Shown here: positions 53,566 to 63,108 of the stretch, one piece after another | How the letters are laid out: every line of letters begins with the position of its first letter | Position numbering within the stretch: the first letter of the stretch is position 1 | Source: Streptomyces sp. QL37 | GTDB lineage: Bacteria; Actinomycetota; Actinomycetes; Streptomycetales; Streptomycetaceae | DNA length: 64,000 bases | Direction: 5' to 3' | Assembly (NCBI RefSeq): GCF_002941025.1 | Contig: NZ_PTJS01000001.1 | Coordinates: 8,521,064 to 8,585,063 of the forward strand | Notes under the pieces: generated by a model | Told to the model about the DNA's origin: nothing | Seen by the model: the letters and a program-made list of their open reading frames with translations, nothing else | Database searches by the model: none | Program-made: the position numbers and the translations under genes

Positions 53566-54821
53566 CGCGCCACGCCCGTCTCTGTGTCGGGGGCTTTCGC
53601 GGCCGCCCTGCCGTCCGCACGAGGGAGGGCGATGGTCACGCGCAGGCCGCCGTCGGGGCGGGCGCGCAGGTCCAGGGTGCCGTGGTGGGCCTGGGTGATG
53701 GCCGCGACGATGGACAGGCCGAGGCCGCTGCCCTGGCCGGTGCCGGTCCGGTCGGCGCCAAGACGGCGGAAGGGCTGCGCGAGGTCCGTCACCCGCCGCT
53801 GGTCGAGGACCGGCCCGCTGGACTCGACGACGAGGGACACTGCGCCCGCCTCATCTCCTTCGGTCTGTACCGCGACACTGATCCAGCCCCCGGGGTCGTT
53901 GTACGCGATCGCGTTGTCGACCACGTTGTCGGCCACGCGGCGCAGCAGCGTCCGGCTGCCCCACACCCACGCGGAGTCCTCGATCCGGTCCTCACGCACG
54001 GTCAGCCCCTTGGCCACGATGTCCTTTGCCCGTCCGGTCAAGGCGGTCAGCGCGAGTTGGCCGAGGTCGAGGCGGGCCGAGTCGGTGAACTCACCGTGCT
54101 GGGTGCGAGCCAGGACGAGGAAGCTCTCCAGCAGCCGGTCCACCTGGTCGAGTTCGGCGCGTATCCGGGCGGCCAGCGTGGCCGTGGTCTCGGGTACCGG
54201 GCCCGGCTTGGCGAGGGCCACGTCAAGGGAGGCCCGCATCGTGGTGAGCGGGGTGCGCAGCTCGTGGGAGGCGTTGGCGACGAAGAGGCGCTGGGCGTCG
54301 AAGGATCCCTCCAGGCGGCCGAGGAGGTCGTCGATGGTGTCGGCGAGGTCCTTCACCTCGTCGCCGGGGCCGCCGATGGCCAGGCGTTCGTGCAGGCTGT
54401 CGGCGGTGATCCGGCGGGTGGCCGCCGTCATCACGCGCAGCGGGCGCAGCACCCGGCCGGCGACGAACCAGCCGAGGCCGACCGAGATCACGGTCATGAC
54501 GCCGAGGGCGATGGCGGAGCCGATCACGATCTGCCGGGACTGGGTGTCGTGCGCCTGGGCCAGCTGCCGCTCCAGCGCGTCGATGCGGCCCTGGGCCTGT
54601 GCCTCCGTGGCGGGCTGATCGGTGCCGCCACCGGGGACGGTCTGGCTGGAGCGCGATCCGCCGGATGCCACCACGGCCGCGATGACCAGCAGCGCCGTTC
54701 CCGACAGCAGGAACAGAGTCACGTACAAGGCGGTGAAGCGGGTGCGGGCAGTGCCCCGGCGCAGGCCGAGCCGGGCTGCCAGGCCCGCGAGCCGTCGGGG
54801 CGGACCCCATTTCATCCGCAT
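53562..54821 (-). CDS. Sensor histidine kinase
   Basis: 419 residues. Membrane helices lie at about 29-52 and 97-123, with a short Gln/Gly-rich extracellular loop between. HAMP follows at about 124-176, the H box at His186 (ASHELRTPLTTMRASLD), and an HATPase domain with DNAIAYNDPG and GSGLGLSI. It phosphorylates the partner regulator at 52888-53565. ATG 54821 follows GAGGGGAGC. The signal is unknown, but the short loop suggests sensing inside or at the membrane, as in BceS-like systems paired with exporters (inference). Confidence 0.92.
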   Translation of the reverse strand: MRMKWGPPRRLAGLAARLGLRRGTARTRFTALYVTLFLLSGTALLVIAAVVASGGSRSSQTVPGGGTDQPATEAQAQGRIDALERQLAQAHDTQSRQIVIGSAIALGVMTVISVGLGWFVAGRVLRPLRVMTAATRRITADSLHERLAIGGPGDEVKDLADTIDDLLGRLEGSFDAQRLFVANASHELRTPLTTMRASLDVALAKPGPVPETTATLAARIRAELDQVDRLLESFLVLARTQHGEFTDSARLDLGQLALTALTGRAKDIVAKGLTVREDRIEDSAWVWGSRTLLRRVADNVVDNAIAYNDPGGWISVAVQTEGDEAGAVSLVVESSGPVLDQRRVTDLAQPFRRLGADRTGTGQGSGLGLSIVAAITQAHHGTLDLRARPDGGLRVTIALPRADGRAAAKAPDTETGVAR

Positions 54822-54939
54822 GCTCCCCTCTCGCCACCGCACCAGGACACGTACCAGGTCAGGCTAAGCCGAGGCGCCTAACAACGAGATGACAGTGACC
54901 GTTCGGCCCCTGTAACTCGCTCCGTCACAGGGTGGGGCC

Positions 54940-55887
54940 ATGAGCGATGAGAGTACGAAGGCGACGATCGAGGTCATCGGTCTGCGCAAACGCTTCGGGC
55001 CACAGCTGGCTCTGGACGGTATGACGTTCACCGTGCGGCCCGGACGAGTGACCGGCTTCGTCGGCCCGAACGGCGCGGGCAAGTCCACCACCATGCGCGT
55101 CATCCTGGGCCTTGACGCGGCAGAGGAGGGAAAGGCCCTGGTCGACGGGGTGCCGTACCGCACCCTGCGTCGCCCGCTTCGGCATCTGGGGGCACTGCTC
55201 GACGCCTCCGCGCTGCAGCCGAGCCGCACCGCCCATGACCACCTGCTGTGGCTGGCCCACTCACAGGGCTTGTCGGCCCGGCGCGTGGACGAGGTCATCG
55301 AACAGGCCGGCCTGGGCACGGCGGCCCGGCGCAAGGCCGGCGGCTTCTCGCTGGGCATGCGCCAGCGCCTGGGGATCGCGGCGGCGCTGCTCGGTGACCC
55401 GCCGGTGGTCATGCTGGACGAGCCGTTCAACGGCCTGGACCCCGACGGCATCGTGTGGATGCGCGGCTTCCTGGCGGAGTTGGCCCGGCAGGGCCGCGCC
55501 GTCCTGGTCTCCAGTCACCTGATGAGCGAACTCGAAGACACCGCGGACCATCTCGTGGTGATCGGCCGCGGTCGGGTCATCGCGGACACCAGCGTGTCCG
55601 AGCTGCTCGCCGATGCGGCCGGCGGCCGGGTCACGCTGCGTACCTCCGCGCCTCCGCGCGCCGCCCAGGTCCTGCACGGCGCGGGCGCCACCGTTCTCGC
55701 CACCGGCCCCGACACCCTCGGCGTCACGGGCCTGCCCGACGAGGAGATCGTGGCACTGCTCGCCCGGAACGGGGTGCCGTTCTCCCAGGTGTCCGCGCAC
55801 CGGGCGACACTCGAAGAGGCGTACATGGAGCTCACCCGGGACGCGGTGGAGTACCGGGGCGTCCCGGCGGGGGAGGCCACGCGATGA
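54940..55887 (+). CDS. ABC transporter ATP-binding protein
   Basis: 315 residues. Walker A GPNGAGKST at 42-50, signature LGMRQRLGIA, Walker B VVMLDEPFNGLD, and a C-terminal extension typical of DrrA/Bcr-type exporter ATPases. ATGA overlap couples it to the first permease. It powers the permeases at 55884 and 57443. The operon starts 118 bp from the divergent two-component genes, so transport is probably induced through them. Confidence 0.92.
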   Translation: MSDESTKATIEVIGLRKRFGPQLALDGMTFTVRPGRVTGFVGPNGAGKSTTMRVILGLDAAEEGKALVDGVPYRTLRRPLRHLGALLDASALQPSRTAHDHLLWLAHSQGLSARRVDEVIEQAGLGTAARRKAGGFSLGMRQRLGIAAALLGDPPVVMLDEPFNGLDPDGIVWMRGFLAELARQGRAVLVSSHLMSELEDTADHLVVIGRGRVIADTSVSELLADAAGGRVTLRTSAPPRAAQVLHGAGATVLATGPDTLGVTGLPDEEIVALLARNGVPFSQVSAHRATLEEAYMELTRDAVEYRGVPAGEATR

Positions 55888-57446
55888 CGGCCATCCTCAC
55901 CCCTCGCCCTCCGGCCACGAGGCGCGCCGAGCGGGGCGGGTTCCTCAGGACGCTGCACGCCGAGTGGACGAAGTTCCGTACGGTACGCGGCTGGGTCCTC
56001 GCCATGGCGGGGGCGCTCCTGGCGACGATCGTGGTCGGCCTGCTCGGCACGGCCTCCCCCGCCCCCGGCGGTCGCGGCGCCGACTCCGCCTCGTACCCGA
56101 AGGGCCCCGGCGGCGAGGCCGTCAACGACAGCTTCTACTTCGTCCACAAGACGCTCACCGGCGACGGCACCCTCACCGTTCCCCTGCGGTCGCTGACCGG
56201 TGTGGCCGACACCGGGAGCGGCAAGGCGACTCAGGGCGCCCAGCCCTGGGCGAAGGCCGGGATCATCGTGAAGGAAAGCCTCACCCAGGGAGCCCCGTAC
56301 GCGGCGGTCATGGCCACCGGCGGCCACGGCGTGCGCATGCAGTACGACTACACACACGACACGGCGGGCCCTTCCGGCAAGGTCACCCGGGAGTCCCCGC
56401 GCTGGCTGCGCCTGGTCCGCTCCGGCGACATCCTCACCGGTTCCTCCTCCACCGACGGCTCCCACTGGACCGAGGTGGGCCAGGCGAAGCTGCCAAGGCT
56501 TGCGCGCACCGTGCAGGCCGGGCTCTTCGCCACGTCACCGCAGGCGAAGCAGGAGACCGCGGCGGGCACGGGCTTCACCCCCGCCGTGGCCACGGGCACC
56601 TTCGGCCGCCCCGCCCTCACCGGCGGCTGGTCCCGGAGCGCGTGGAGCGGCACCCAGGTGGGTGGCGACGCGGGCACCTCCGGCAGCTACACGAACACCA
56701 CCAGAGGCGGTTTCACCCAGACCGACGGCAGCGGCTTCACCGTGACCGGGGCCGGTGACATCGCACCGGTCGTCGGCGGGCCCGTCATGGGCGTCGGCTT
56801 CTCCGTCGAGAACTTCCTCGTCGGCACCTTCGCCGGGCTGATCGTGGTGATCGCCGTGGGCACGGTGTTCATCACCGGCGAGTACCGGCGCGGTCTGCTG
56901 CGTACGACCATGGCGGCAACTCCCCTGCGGGAACGGGTGCTTGGTGCCAAGGCGCTGGTGGCCGGGGGCGTCGCGTTCGCCATCGGCGTGGTGGCCGCCG
57001 CGATCACCATTCCCCTCGGGGAACGCAGCGCACGCGGCAGGGGCTTCCATGTCTTCCCCGTCACGTCGGCGACCGAAGCACGCGTCATGGTCGGCACCGG
57101 CCTGCTCTGCGCAGCCGCCGCCGTGCTCGCTCTCGGCGTCGGTGCCCTGCTGCGGCGCAGCGGCACGGCGGTCGCCCTGGTCATCGCGTCGATCGTGGTG
57201 CCCTTCCTGCTTGCCGCCTCCGGCGTACTGCCCCCGGGCGCCTCGGACTGGCTGCTGCGGGTGACCCCGGCTGCGGGCTTCGCCATCCAGCAGACCCTGC
57301 CGCGGTACGCGCAGGTGCTCAGCGTGTACGAGCCGTCGACCGGTTACTACCCGCTGGCGCCATGGGCCGGCCTCGCCGTGCTGTGCGGATACGCCGCGCT
57401 CGCCTTCGGTCTGGCCGTGGTGCGGCTGCGTGGGAGGGACGTATGA
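55884..57446 (+). CDS. ABC exporter permease with large extracellular loop
   Basis: 520 residues. A cytoplasmic start (LRTLHAEWTKFRTVRGWVLA) leads into the first helix at about residue 45. A loop of some 240 residues follows (about 65-305), with strand-rich, Gly/Ser-rich sequence including RLVRSGDILTGSSSTDGSHW, which looks like a lectin-like or DUF1349-type fold. Five helices complete the protein (GTFAGLIVVIAVGTVFI and others). Most such permeases lack an extracellular domain this large, so it may sense or bind the exported or toxic molecule. ATGA overlaps with both neighbours. Confidence 0.8.
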   Translation: MTAILTPRPPATRRAERGGFLRTLHAEWTKFRTVRGWVLAMAGALLATIVVGLLGTASPAPGGRGADSASYPKGPGGEAVNDSFYFVHKTLTGDGTLTVPLRSLTGVADTGSGKATQGAQPWAKAGIIVKESLTQGAPYAAVMATGGHGVRMQYDYTHDTAGPSGKVTRESPRWLRLVRSGDILTGSSSTDGSHWTEVGQAKLPRLARTVQAGLFATSPQAKQETAAGTGFTPAVATGTFGRPALTGGWSRSAWSGTQVGGDAGTSGSYTNTTRGGFTQTDGSGFTVTGAGDIAPVVGGPVMGVGFSVENFLVGTFAGLIVVIAVGTVFITGEYRRGLLRTTMAATPLRERVLGAKALVAGGVAFAIGVVAAAITIPLGERSARGRGFHVFPVTSATEARVMVGTGLLCAAAAVLALGVGALLRRSGTAVALVIASIVVPFLLAASGVLPPGASDWLLRVTPAAGFAIQQTLPRYAQVLSVYEPSTGYYPLAPWAGLAVLCGYAALAFGLAVVRLRGRDV

Positions 57447-58279
57447 CTCTCCTGAGAAGTGCACGACTCACGAGCACGGCGGACGGCGCGTGGCGAGGGG
57501 ACTTCGGCCGCGCCCTGCGCGCGGAGTGGACGAAGCTGCGCACCGCAGGGGACACGGGCAGATTGCTCCTGCTCGCCGTCGCGCTGACCGTGGCCGTCGG
57601 CTGCGGCACCGCCAAGGCGGTGAAGTGCCCGGATGCGGGGTGCGGCCAGGACGCCGTCAAGCTCGCGTTGACCGGCGTCACCGTCGGGCAGGCGGTCATC
57701 GCCGTCTTCGCGGTGCTGGCCGTCAGCGGCGAGTACGGCACCGGGATGATCCGCACCACGCTCACGGCGGTGCCGAACCGGCTCACCGTCCTCACCGCCA
57801 AGGCGACTGTCCTCGCCACGGTCATCCTGATCTCCGGGACGGCCGCCGTCCTCGCCTCGCTCCTTGCCGGCCGCCACATCCTGGCCGGCAACGGATTCAC
57901 CGAGGCCCACGGCTACGCCCCGCTGTCCCTGGCCGACGGCCCGACCCTGCGCGCGGCCGTGGGTTCGGTCCTCTACCTCGTCCTGATCGCCCTGATCGGT
58001 CTCGGCGTGGCGACGGCGGTGCGGGAGGCGGCGACCGCCATCGGGATCGTGCTCGGGCTGCTCTATCTCTTCCCGGTCGTCATCCAGGTGGTCAACGACC
58101 CGGAGTGGCAGCGCCACCTCCAGCAGATCTCGCCCATGACCGCCGGACTCGCGGTCCAAGCCACCGTCCATCTGCACGAGCTGCCCATCGGCCCATGGGC
58201 CGGCCTGGGCGTACTCGCCACGTGGGCCGCGGCCGCGCTGCTGGTCGGCGGCCTGCTGCTGCAGAGGCGCGACGCGTAG
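57443..58279 (+). CDS. ABC exporter permease
   Basis: 278 residues with six hydrophobic helices; the cytoplasmic start RALRAEWTKLRTAGDTGRLL parallels that of the first permease. A Cys pair (VKCPDAGCGQD) lies in the first extracellular loop. It forms the exporter with the ATPase and the larger permease, and its start overlaps the previous stop (ATGA). Substrate unknown; peptide antibiotic or drug efflux are the usual roles of this type. Confidence 0.85.
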   Translation: MTLLRSARLTSTADGAWRGDFGRALRAEWTKLRTAGDTGRLLLLAVALTVAVGCGTAKAVKCPDAGCGQDAVKLALTGVTVGQAVIAVFAVLAVSGEYGTGMIRTTLTAVPNRLTVLTAKATVLATVILISGTAAVLASLLAGRHILAGNGFTEAHGYAPLSLADGPTLRAAVGSVLYLVLIALIGLGVATAVREAATAIGIVLGLLYLFPVVIQVVNDPEWQRHLQQISPMTAGLAVQATVHLHELPIGPWAGLGVLATWAAAALLVGGLLLQRRDA

Positions 58280-58768
58280 CCGAATCGAGCCGACCACGAG
58301 CGCGGTGGATTCGGGCCCCTACCCGGCCCGGCGCCACACCCGGTCAACGATCCGGCCGACCGGGAGCGACGCCGGGCGGGCGGGTCTTCAGGATGCCGAC
58401 CCGGACCCACCGTCCGCCGCCGATCGGGCGGTTCCGCCTCGGGCACAGCGCGGGGGCCGGGCACTATGGTCGCCCACAACCAATAACGGGACAGCCTTTA
58501 CGACCTCGTGCACGATAAGCATCACCGCAGGTCAGTAGCTTGCGCCGTCGCGACGCTCCGGTCGTTGACCTGCATGGACGTAGCGGAAGTTCTTATCGTG
58601 CACGGGCTCGTCAAGACCGGGCGCCCACCTCCCCGGATTCTCACTGCGGCGCACCGCCGGCCGAACGTTCCTGCCCCTGGACGAGGGCACGAACGTTCGG
58701 GATCACGAGAGCGAGGACCTTGGACAAGCGCCGGATCTGCTCGTTCCGGCAGGTGGGGCCGTCGACCA
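58280..58768. other. Intergenic with nested inverted repeats
   Basis: 490 bp without a gene. CGTGCACGATAAG (58506-58518) and its perfect inverse (58592-58604) enclose a second inverted pair, GCAGGTCA (58526-58533) and TGACCTGC (58566-58573). The arms could form a long two-part stem; what it belongs to is unclear. Confidence 0.45.
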
Positions 58769-59221
58769 TCACCCCGCGGACACGTCTCCACCCGCGTTGC
58801 GCATCATGCGTTGCAGTACCTTCAGGGTGATCAGGTATTCCTCGTCCGGGATACCCGTGTGCACCTGTGTCCGGCTGGTGCGCTGAGTCTCGGCGGCGCG
58901 CTGGTGCAGCGCCCTGCCTTCGTCGGTGATCTGGAGTCGGCCGGTGTCCAGCACGAGCAGCTTCCGTTCCACCAGAAGGTCGATGTCGGGAGCAAGGCCG
59001 GCGCCAACGTCCAGGTTGCCCTGCTGGGCACTGATCACCTCGTCCCGCGTGGCACCGGTTTCGCTGTGCAGCACCTGGTGCAGCACCCACCACTGAGGCT
59101 GTGTGATTCCGATGGCCGCGAGCCGCCCCCTGACGTACGCCGTAAGCGTCTTGTTCGCGGCCCACGTCCAGTACCCGATCGGCTGGTTCACCAGCTCTTC
59201 GTCGTCGTGCGAGTACTCCAT
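58769..59221 (-). CDS. MarR-family transcriptional regulator
   Basis: 150 residues. Winged helix with TQPQWWVLHQVLHSETGATRD and LVLDTGRLQITDEGRALHQ (wing) in the expected order and helical ends for dimerisation. ATG 59221 follows AGAAGGTGG; a GTG one codon earlier is possible. The family usually represses genes for efflux, stress or catabolism and responds to small phenolic ligands. The target may be the DinB-like gene 114 bp upstream on the same strand, or genes elsewhere. Confidence 0.85.
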   Translation of the reverse strand: MEYSHDDEELVNQPIGYWTWAANKTLTAYVRGRLAAIGITQPQWWVLHQVLHSETGATRDEVISAQQGNLDVGAGLAPDIDLLVERKLLVLDTGRLQITDEGRALHQRAAETQRTSRTQVHTGIPDEEYLITLKVLQRMMRNAGGDVSAG

Positions 59222-59335
59222 CACGCCACCTTCTCTCTGCCAGTCCGCCCACCGCGCTGTCCGAGCGGCTACGCCACGCGTACAGCCGGACGCCACCCCG
59301 GCTCACCTTGGTCATCAGCAATCACCGCGTCGGCG

Positions 59336-59941
59336 TCAGCCGTCTGCGCGCGCCGCTGGGAGCTTGCGCCCGTAGGCAAGCAGCAGGAGCTCCTGAGCGG
59401 GGCGCGCCACCCGGGTGCCCCTGCCGTACGACCACTCCAGGTCGGTGGCCCGCATTTCTACATCGCCGAGGTTCGCCCGGAAGAAGCGAAGCGTGCTCGG
59501 CTTGACGGTTTCCAGCACGATGCGCAGGCGTTCCATGGGGACTTGTCGCCCGAGCCTGAGCGCGACGGTGATGTCCAATCCGTGAATGACATCGTGCCCG
59601 AGTGCCGCTGCCGGGCCGCCTACCGGCGGTCTCCAGGGGTGATGGGCATTGACCCGCAGCGCTGCGGCGAGTTCATGGGGCGTGAGGACAGCGGCGTCGC
59701 GGCGCGCGACGCGGTCGGTCATCCGGTGCAGGTTGCCTCCCGACCGAGCCAGCTCCAGCGTCGTCCTGCCGAACGAGTACCTGAATCCCATGCTCATGTG
59801 TGCGGCGACCTCTCGCACCCGCCACCCGCGGCACAAGGTCGGCGCATCCCACTGGTGATCGGTCAGTCCTTCCAGCACGTCCGCCAGTTCTTGCCGCTCG
59901 GCCGCGATCTCGGCACGGACGTCCACGGCTCCACTCTTCAT
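59336..59941 (-). CDS. Maleylpyruvate isomerase/DinB-family (MDMPI) protein
   Basis: 201 residues from ATG 59941; an upstream ATG at 60004 would leave only 8 bp to the divergent LysR gene. The DinB-like four-helix bundle has DHQWDAPTLCRGWRVREVAA followed by HMSMG, and HHPWRPPVGGPAAALGHDVI followed by HGLDI. The conserved His residues (HMS, HDVIHGLD) fit the metal site of mycothiol-dependent isomerases. The reaction cannot be fixed from sequence; such genes are common in actinobacteria. It is divergent from the LysR gene and may be its target. Confidence 0.8.
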   Translation of the reverse strand: MKSGAVDVRAEIAAERQELADVLEGLTDHQWDAPTLCRGWRVREVAAHMSMGFRYSFGRTTLELARSGGNLHRMTDRVARRDAAVLTPHELAAALRVNAHHPWRPPVGGPAAALGHDVIHGLDITVALRLGRQVPMERLRIVLETVKPSTLRFFRANLGDVEMRATDLEWSYGRGTRVARPAQELLLLAYGRKLPAARADG

Positions 59942-60012
59942 GATCACAAGCGTCCCGGACGCTGGGTCAGAAGTCCAAGAGTCGGTAATTCTCGCAACTA
60001 GCATCTCCGCTT

Positions 60013-61086
60013 ATGGAGCTCCGCCAGCTGCAGTACTTCCTCACCGTCGTCGAAGAGGCCAACTTCACCCGCGCCGCGGCCCGCCTGCATGTCGCGCAAC
60101 CGGGGGTGAGTGCCCAGATCCGGCAGATGGAGAGGGAACTTGGGCAACCCCTGCTGGACCGGTCCGGTCGAAGGGTTACCACCACCGAAGCGGGCGAAGC
60201 TGTCCTTCCCTATGCGCGAGCAGCACTTGCGGCCATCGAGGGGATGCGGCAGACGGTGGACGAGTTCACCGGTCTGGTCCGAGGACATGTCACCATCGGC
60301 GTCGTCTCAGGGGCGGCCACCGACGAGTATGACCTGGCCGCCTTGCTCGCCGACTTCCACGACGAGTACCCGCAGGTGGAGATTTCCCTCACCGAGGACA
60401 CTTCAGCACGCATGCTCATTGCCCTGCGTCGCGGTGAACTGGACCTTGCCATCGTCGGCGTCACCGACGACGACCCGCTGCCGGGCACCAGCTTCCAGGT
60501 CGTGATCGACACTCCACTGGTCGCCGCCATGACCCCGAGGGATCCACTGCTCCTCCCCGTCGGCCGTACAGCACTCCCACTGGCCGAGCTCGCCGACCGC
60601 CCACTCATCAGCCTTCCACGCGGCACCGGCATACGCGGCGCACTCGAACGCGCCTGCCGACAGGCGGGTTTTCAGCCATGCATCGCCTTCGAGGCCGCTG
60701 CGCCGAGTCTGCTGACACGCTTCGCCGCCCGCGGCCTCGGAGTCGCCATCCTCCCGGAGATCCCGTCCGAAGCCGCATCCGCTCTCGGCGTCCGCACTCT
60801 CCCCCTGACCTCCCCCCGCCTCCGCGGCCGGATTGCTCTCGCATGGCCGACGGACGGTCCCAACACTCCGGCAGCCAAGGCCCTCCTCCTCCGCATGCAA
60901 AAGGCCCTCCCGCCGACCGAACCCTCACAGCACCAGTGCCGCATCAGACACGATTCGCCCTGTTGTGACGTGACGCGCCGTTCGGATGCTGGTCCGGACG
61001 GCGTGGCTTCGCCAGGCTTTCCGGGTGGCAGAGCGAGTACGGGTTCGGGAGACCAGCGCGGACCGGGTCCGCGACGTGATCCATAA
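60013..61086 (+). CDS. LysR-family regulator with IS630-derived tail
   Basis: The first 300 residues are a normal LysR protein: helix-turn-helix at about 3-60 (LRQLQYFLTVVEEANFTRAA, VSAQIRQMERELGQ) and a two-lobe effector domain (IGVVSGAATDEYDLAALLAD to RGRIALAW). The family normally ends near here. After about residue 305 (CRIRHDSPCCDV) the frame runs on for 50 codons through IS630 debris (RPGPRRDP) to 61086. So the native stop was lost when the element arrived. DNA binding is probably intact. Confidence 0.85.
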   Translation: MELRQLQYFLTVVEEANFTRAAARLHVAQPGVSAQIRQMERELGQPLLDRSGRRVTTTEAGEAVLPYARAALAAIEGMRQTVDEFTGLVRGHVTIGVVSGAATDEYDLAALLADFHDEYPQVEISLTEDTSARMLIALRRGELDLAIVGVTDDDPLPGTSFQVVIDTPLVAAMTPRDPLLLPVGRTALPLAELADRPLISLPRGTGIRGALERACRQAGFQPCIAFEAAAPSLLTRFAARGLGVAILPEIPSEAASALGVRTLPLTSPRLRGRIALAWPTDGPNTPAAKALLLRMQKALPPTEPSQHQCRIRHDSPCCDVTRRSDAGPDGVASPGFPGGRASTGSGDQRGPGPRRDP

Positions 61087-61995
61087 CTTCAACGCCGACG
61101 GCTTCGATTCGCTCTACCCCAGGTACAAGGGCGGCCGGCCGAAGACCTTCACCCTGCCCGAACGACGCGAAATCAAGAAGATCGCCAAGTCCCGCGCCGG
61201 CCGAGCACGGCCTGCCGTTTTCGACATGGGGCCTGGCCAAGCTGGCCGACTTCCTGGTCGCCGAGGGGGTGATCGACGACATCAGCCACGAGGGCTTGCG
61301 CATCATGCTTCGCGAGGAGGGCGTGTCGTTTCAACGCATACCTGGAAGACCTCCCGTGACCCGGACTTTGCCTCCAAGAAGGCCCGCGTCGAACACCTCT
61401 ACGCGATCGCCGACAGCGAGGTCATACCCGAGGGCGAAGAGCCCGAAGTCATCTTCTGCCTGGACGAGTTCGGGCCGCTGAACCTCCAGCCCCACCCCGG
61501 GCGGCAGCGGGCCGAACGCAGCGGACGGCACAAGGGCCCGGCCTGGGAGCCCCGGCCCCGCCGTCGGGTGACCTACACCCGCCCGCACGGGGTCAGGCAC
61601 CTGTTCGCCGCCTACGACCTGGGCAAGGACAAGCTTCACGGCCACGTCCAGCCGAAGAAGAACCGGACGAGGTTCTTGGAGTTCTGCCGCTACCTGCGCA
61701 GCCTCTACTCGCCCAAGATCCGCATCGCGATCGTGCTCGACAACTTCTCCCCGCACCTGACCACGAAGAAGGACAGCCGGGTCGGCGACTGGGCCGCGGC
61801 GAACAACGTGGAGCTGGCCTACACCCCAACCAACGGCTTTGGCTCAATCGCATCGAGGCCCAGTTCACGGCCCTGCGCTACTTCGCGCTGGACGGCACCG
61901 ACCACGCCAGCCACAAGGAGCAGGGCAGCATGATCCGCCGCTACATCATCTGGCGGAACAAGCACTCCTCTGACCAGCTTTTCGCAAGGTCGTGA
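61010..61995 (+). pseudogene. IS630-family transposase, frameshifted
   Basis: Blocks in order: TSADRVRDVIHNFNADGFDS, YKGGRPKTFTLPERREIKK, VIFCLDEFGPLNLQPHPGRQ (first Asp), RIAIVLDNFSPHLTTKK (second Asp), then, after a frameshift near 61843, IEAQFTALRYFALDG (final Glu) and MIRRYIIWRNKHSSDQL. Another frame change at about 61195-61350 breaks the centre, and the N-terminal helix-turn-helix is missing. Same subgroup and orientation as the remnant at 3986-4613, but not the same as the complete IS630 at 17 kb. Confidence 0.8.
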
Positions 61996-62066
61996 CCAGG
62001 GCGAACATCGCCTGAATCGGGCCGTGCCGCGTTCGCGGCCGTGGCCAGGCATCAGCCCTTCCGGCA

Positions 62067-62729
62067 TCACGTTGCTCGAGCCTGACCGGCCAGCCAGTGC
62101 TTCACTTCTTGCCAGGCGGCCCGCTCTTCCGCCGCGGTGCCCCACCACCAGGTGAAAGGCGAGTCGTCGGACGCCAACTCCTCCCGCCACCAATCGAGGC
62201 TGTCGGCCAGGTGGCGGCGGGCGACCGGTCCCGTCTCCGTCTCCCAGCGGGCAAGCCACGGGGCGACCGAGGAACTCGCGGTCACGCAGCTCTCGAACAC
62301 CGCACACGCCAAAATCGGCGGCGACTTCGTCCTCAGGGTCTGTGCCCACCATGCGTCCAAAAATCCGGCCACTGCCCCAGCCTGCTCACTGGGCCAACGC
62401 GACCAGCCTGCCGCGGCCAGTCCACGGGCCATGAGATCGGACTCGGCCTCGCCCTCGGAGAGCACCACGACGAGCTGCGGCAGAACCCGACGGATGATCG
62501 CGGGCTGGTTGTCCCAGTGGAAAGGATCTTTCTGCGCTACCCGGCGGACGAGGTCCGCCGCGAGCGGGATGCCAGGAGTCCGCAGCAGCTCGACTTCGCC
62601 CTCATCGAAGCACCGGCCGCAGCCGGCCTCATTCGCTTGGGCCGTCATGCCGTCGAAGGTCTTCGCGACCCTCGCTATCGCAGTGACAAGAACACTGCCA
62701 TCCGGAGAAGTCACCATGCATCCCGTCAA
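62067..62729 (-). CDS. Protein of unknown function
   Basis: 220 residues, helix-rich with many Trp (SRWPSEQAGAVAGFLDAWW, DWWREELASDDSPFTWWWG). No catalytic, membrane or DNA-binding motif is recognised. Acidic and Trp-rich composition resembles soluble actinobacterial helical-repeat proteins. It is boxed in by an IS630 transposase 3' end at 61995 and a second short IS630 scar at 62785-62850, so its promoter and neighbours may not be original. Start at ATG 62729 is provisional; ATG 62717 is an alternative. Confidence 0.55.
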   Translation of the reverse strand: MTGCMVTSPDGSVLVTAIARVAKTFDGMTAQANEAGCGRCFDEGEVELLRTPGIPLAADLVRRVAQKDPFHWDNQPAIIRRVLPQLVVVLSEGEAESDLMARGLAAAGWSRWPSEQAGAVAGFLDAWWAQTLRTKSPPILACAVFESCVTASSSVAPWLARWETETGPVARRHLADSLDWWREELASDDSPFTWWWGTAAEERAAWQEVKHWLAGQARAT

Positions 62730-62784
62730 GACTCCAGCAGGCTGCCCCAGCCGAAGAGAGCGACGCTACCAGGCGACAAACTCA

Positions 62785-62850
62785 GCCGTCAGAACAGGGC
62801 GAACGTTGCCTGACGCGGCACTGGGAACGTGGCCAGGCGCCACTCCAAGG
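62785..62850 (+). mobile_element. IS630 3'-end scar
   Basis: CAGAACAGGGCGAACGTTGC followed by CTGACGCGGCACTGGGAACG repeats the sequence after the 61-kb transposase (AGGGCGAACATCGCCTGA, then GCGTTCGCGGCCGTGGCC) with small changes; both encode the terminal RANVA or RANIA of this IS630 subgroup. Only the end of the element is left. Confidence 0.55.
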
Positions 62851-63108
62851 TATCCCGCAAGTTCATGAACAGGCACTGAGCTCGTCGTTTATGGTCCGCC
62901 GTCGAACGCGGCTCGAACTTGGTGGGTGCTTCGCTGTTCACCGGACGTGGAAGCGGCCTTCGGCTGATCCTTTGCTCCGTCACAGAGGCGACGTGCCCTC
63001 TTGCGGATACGTGCCGTCTCTCTACGTAACTCAGTGTGGGAGCGATGTCGACAAGGGGGGATGCCCTGGCGCCGGGGTCCCGTGGGCAGCGGTTGCTCAG
63101 GTGCGGGT

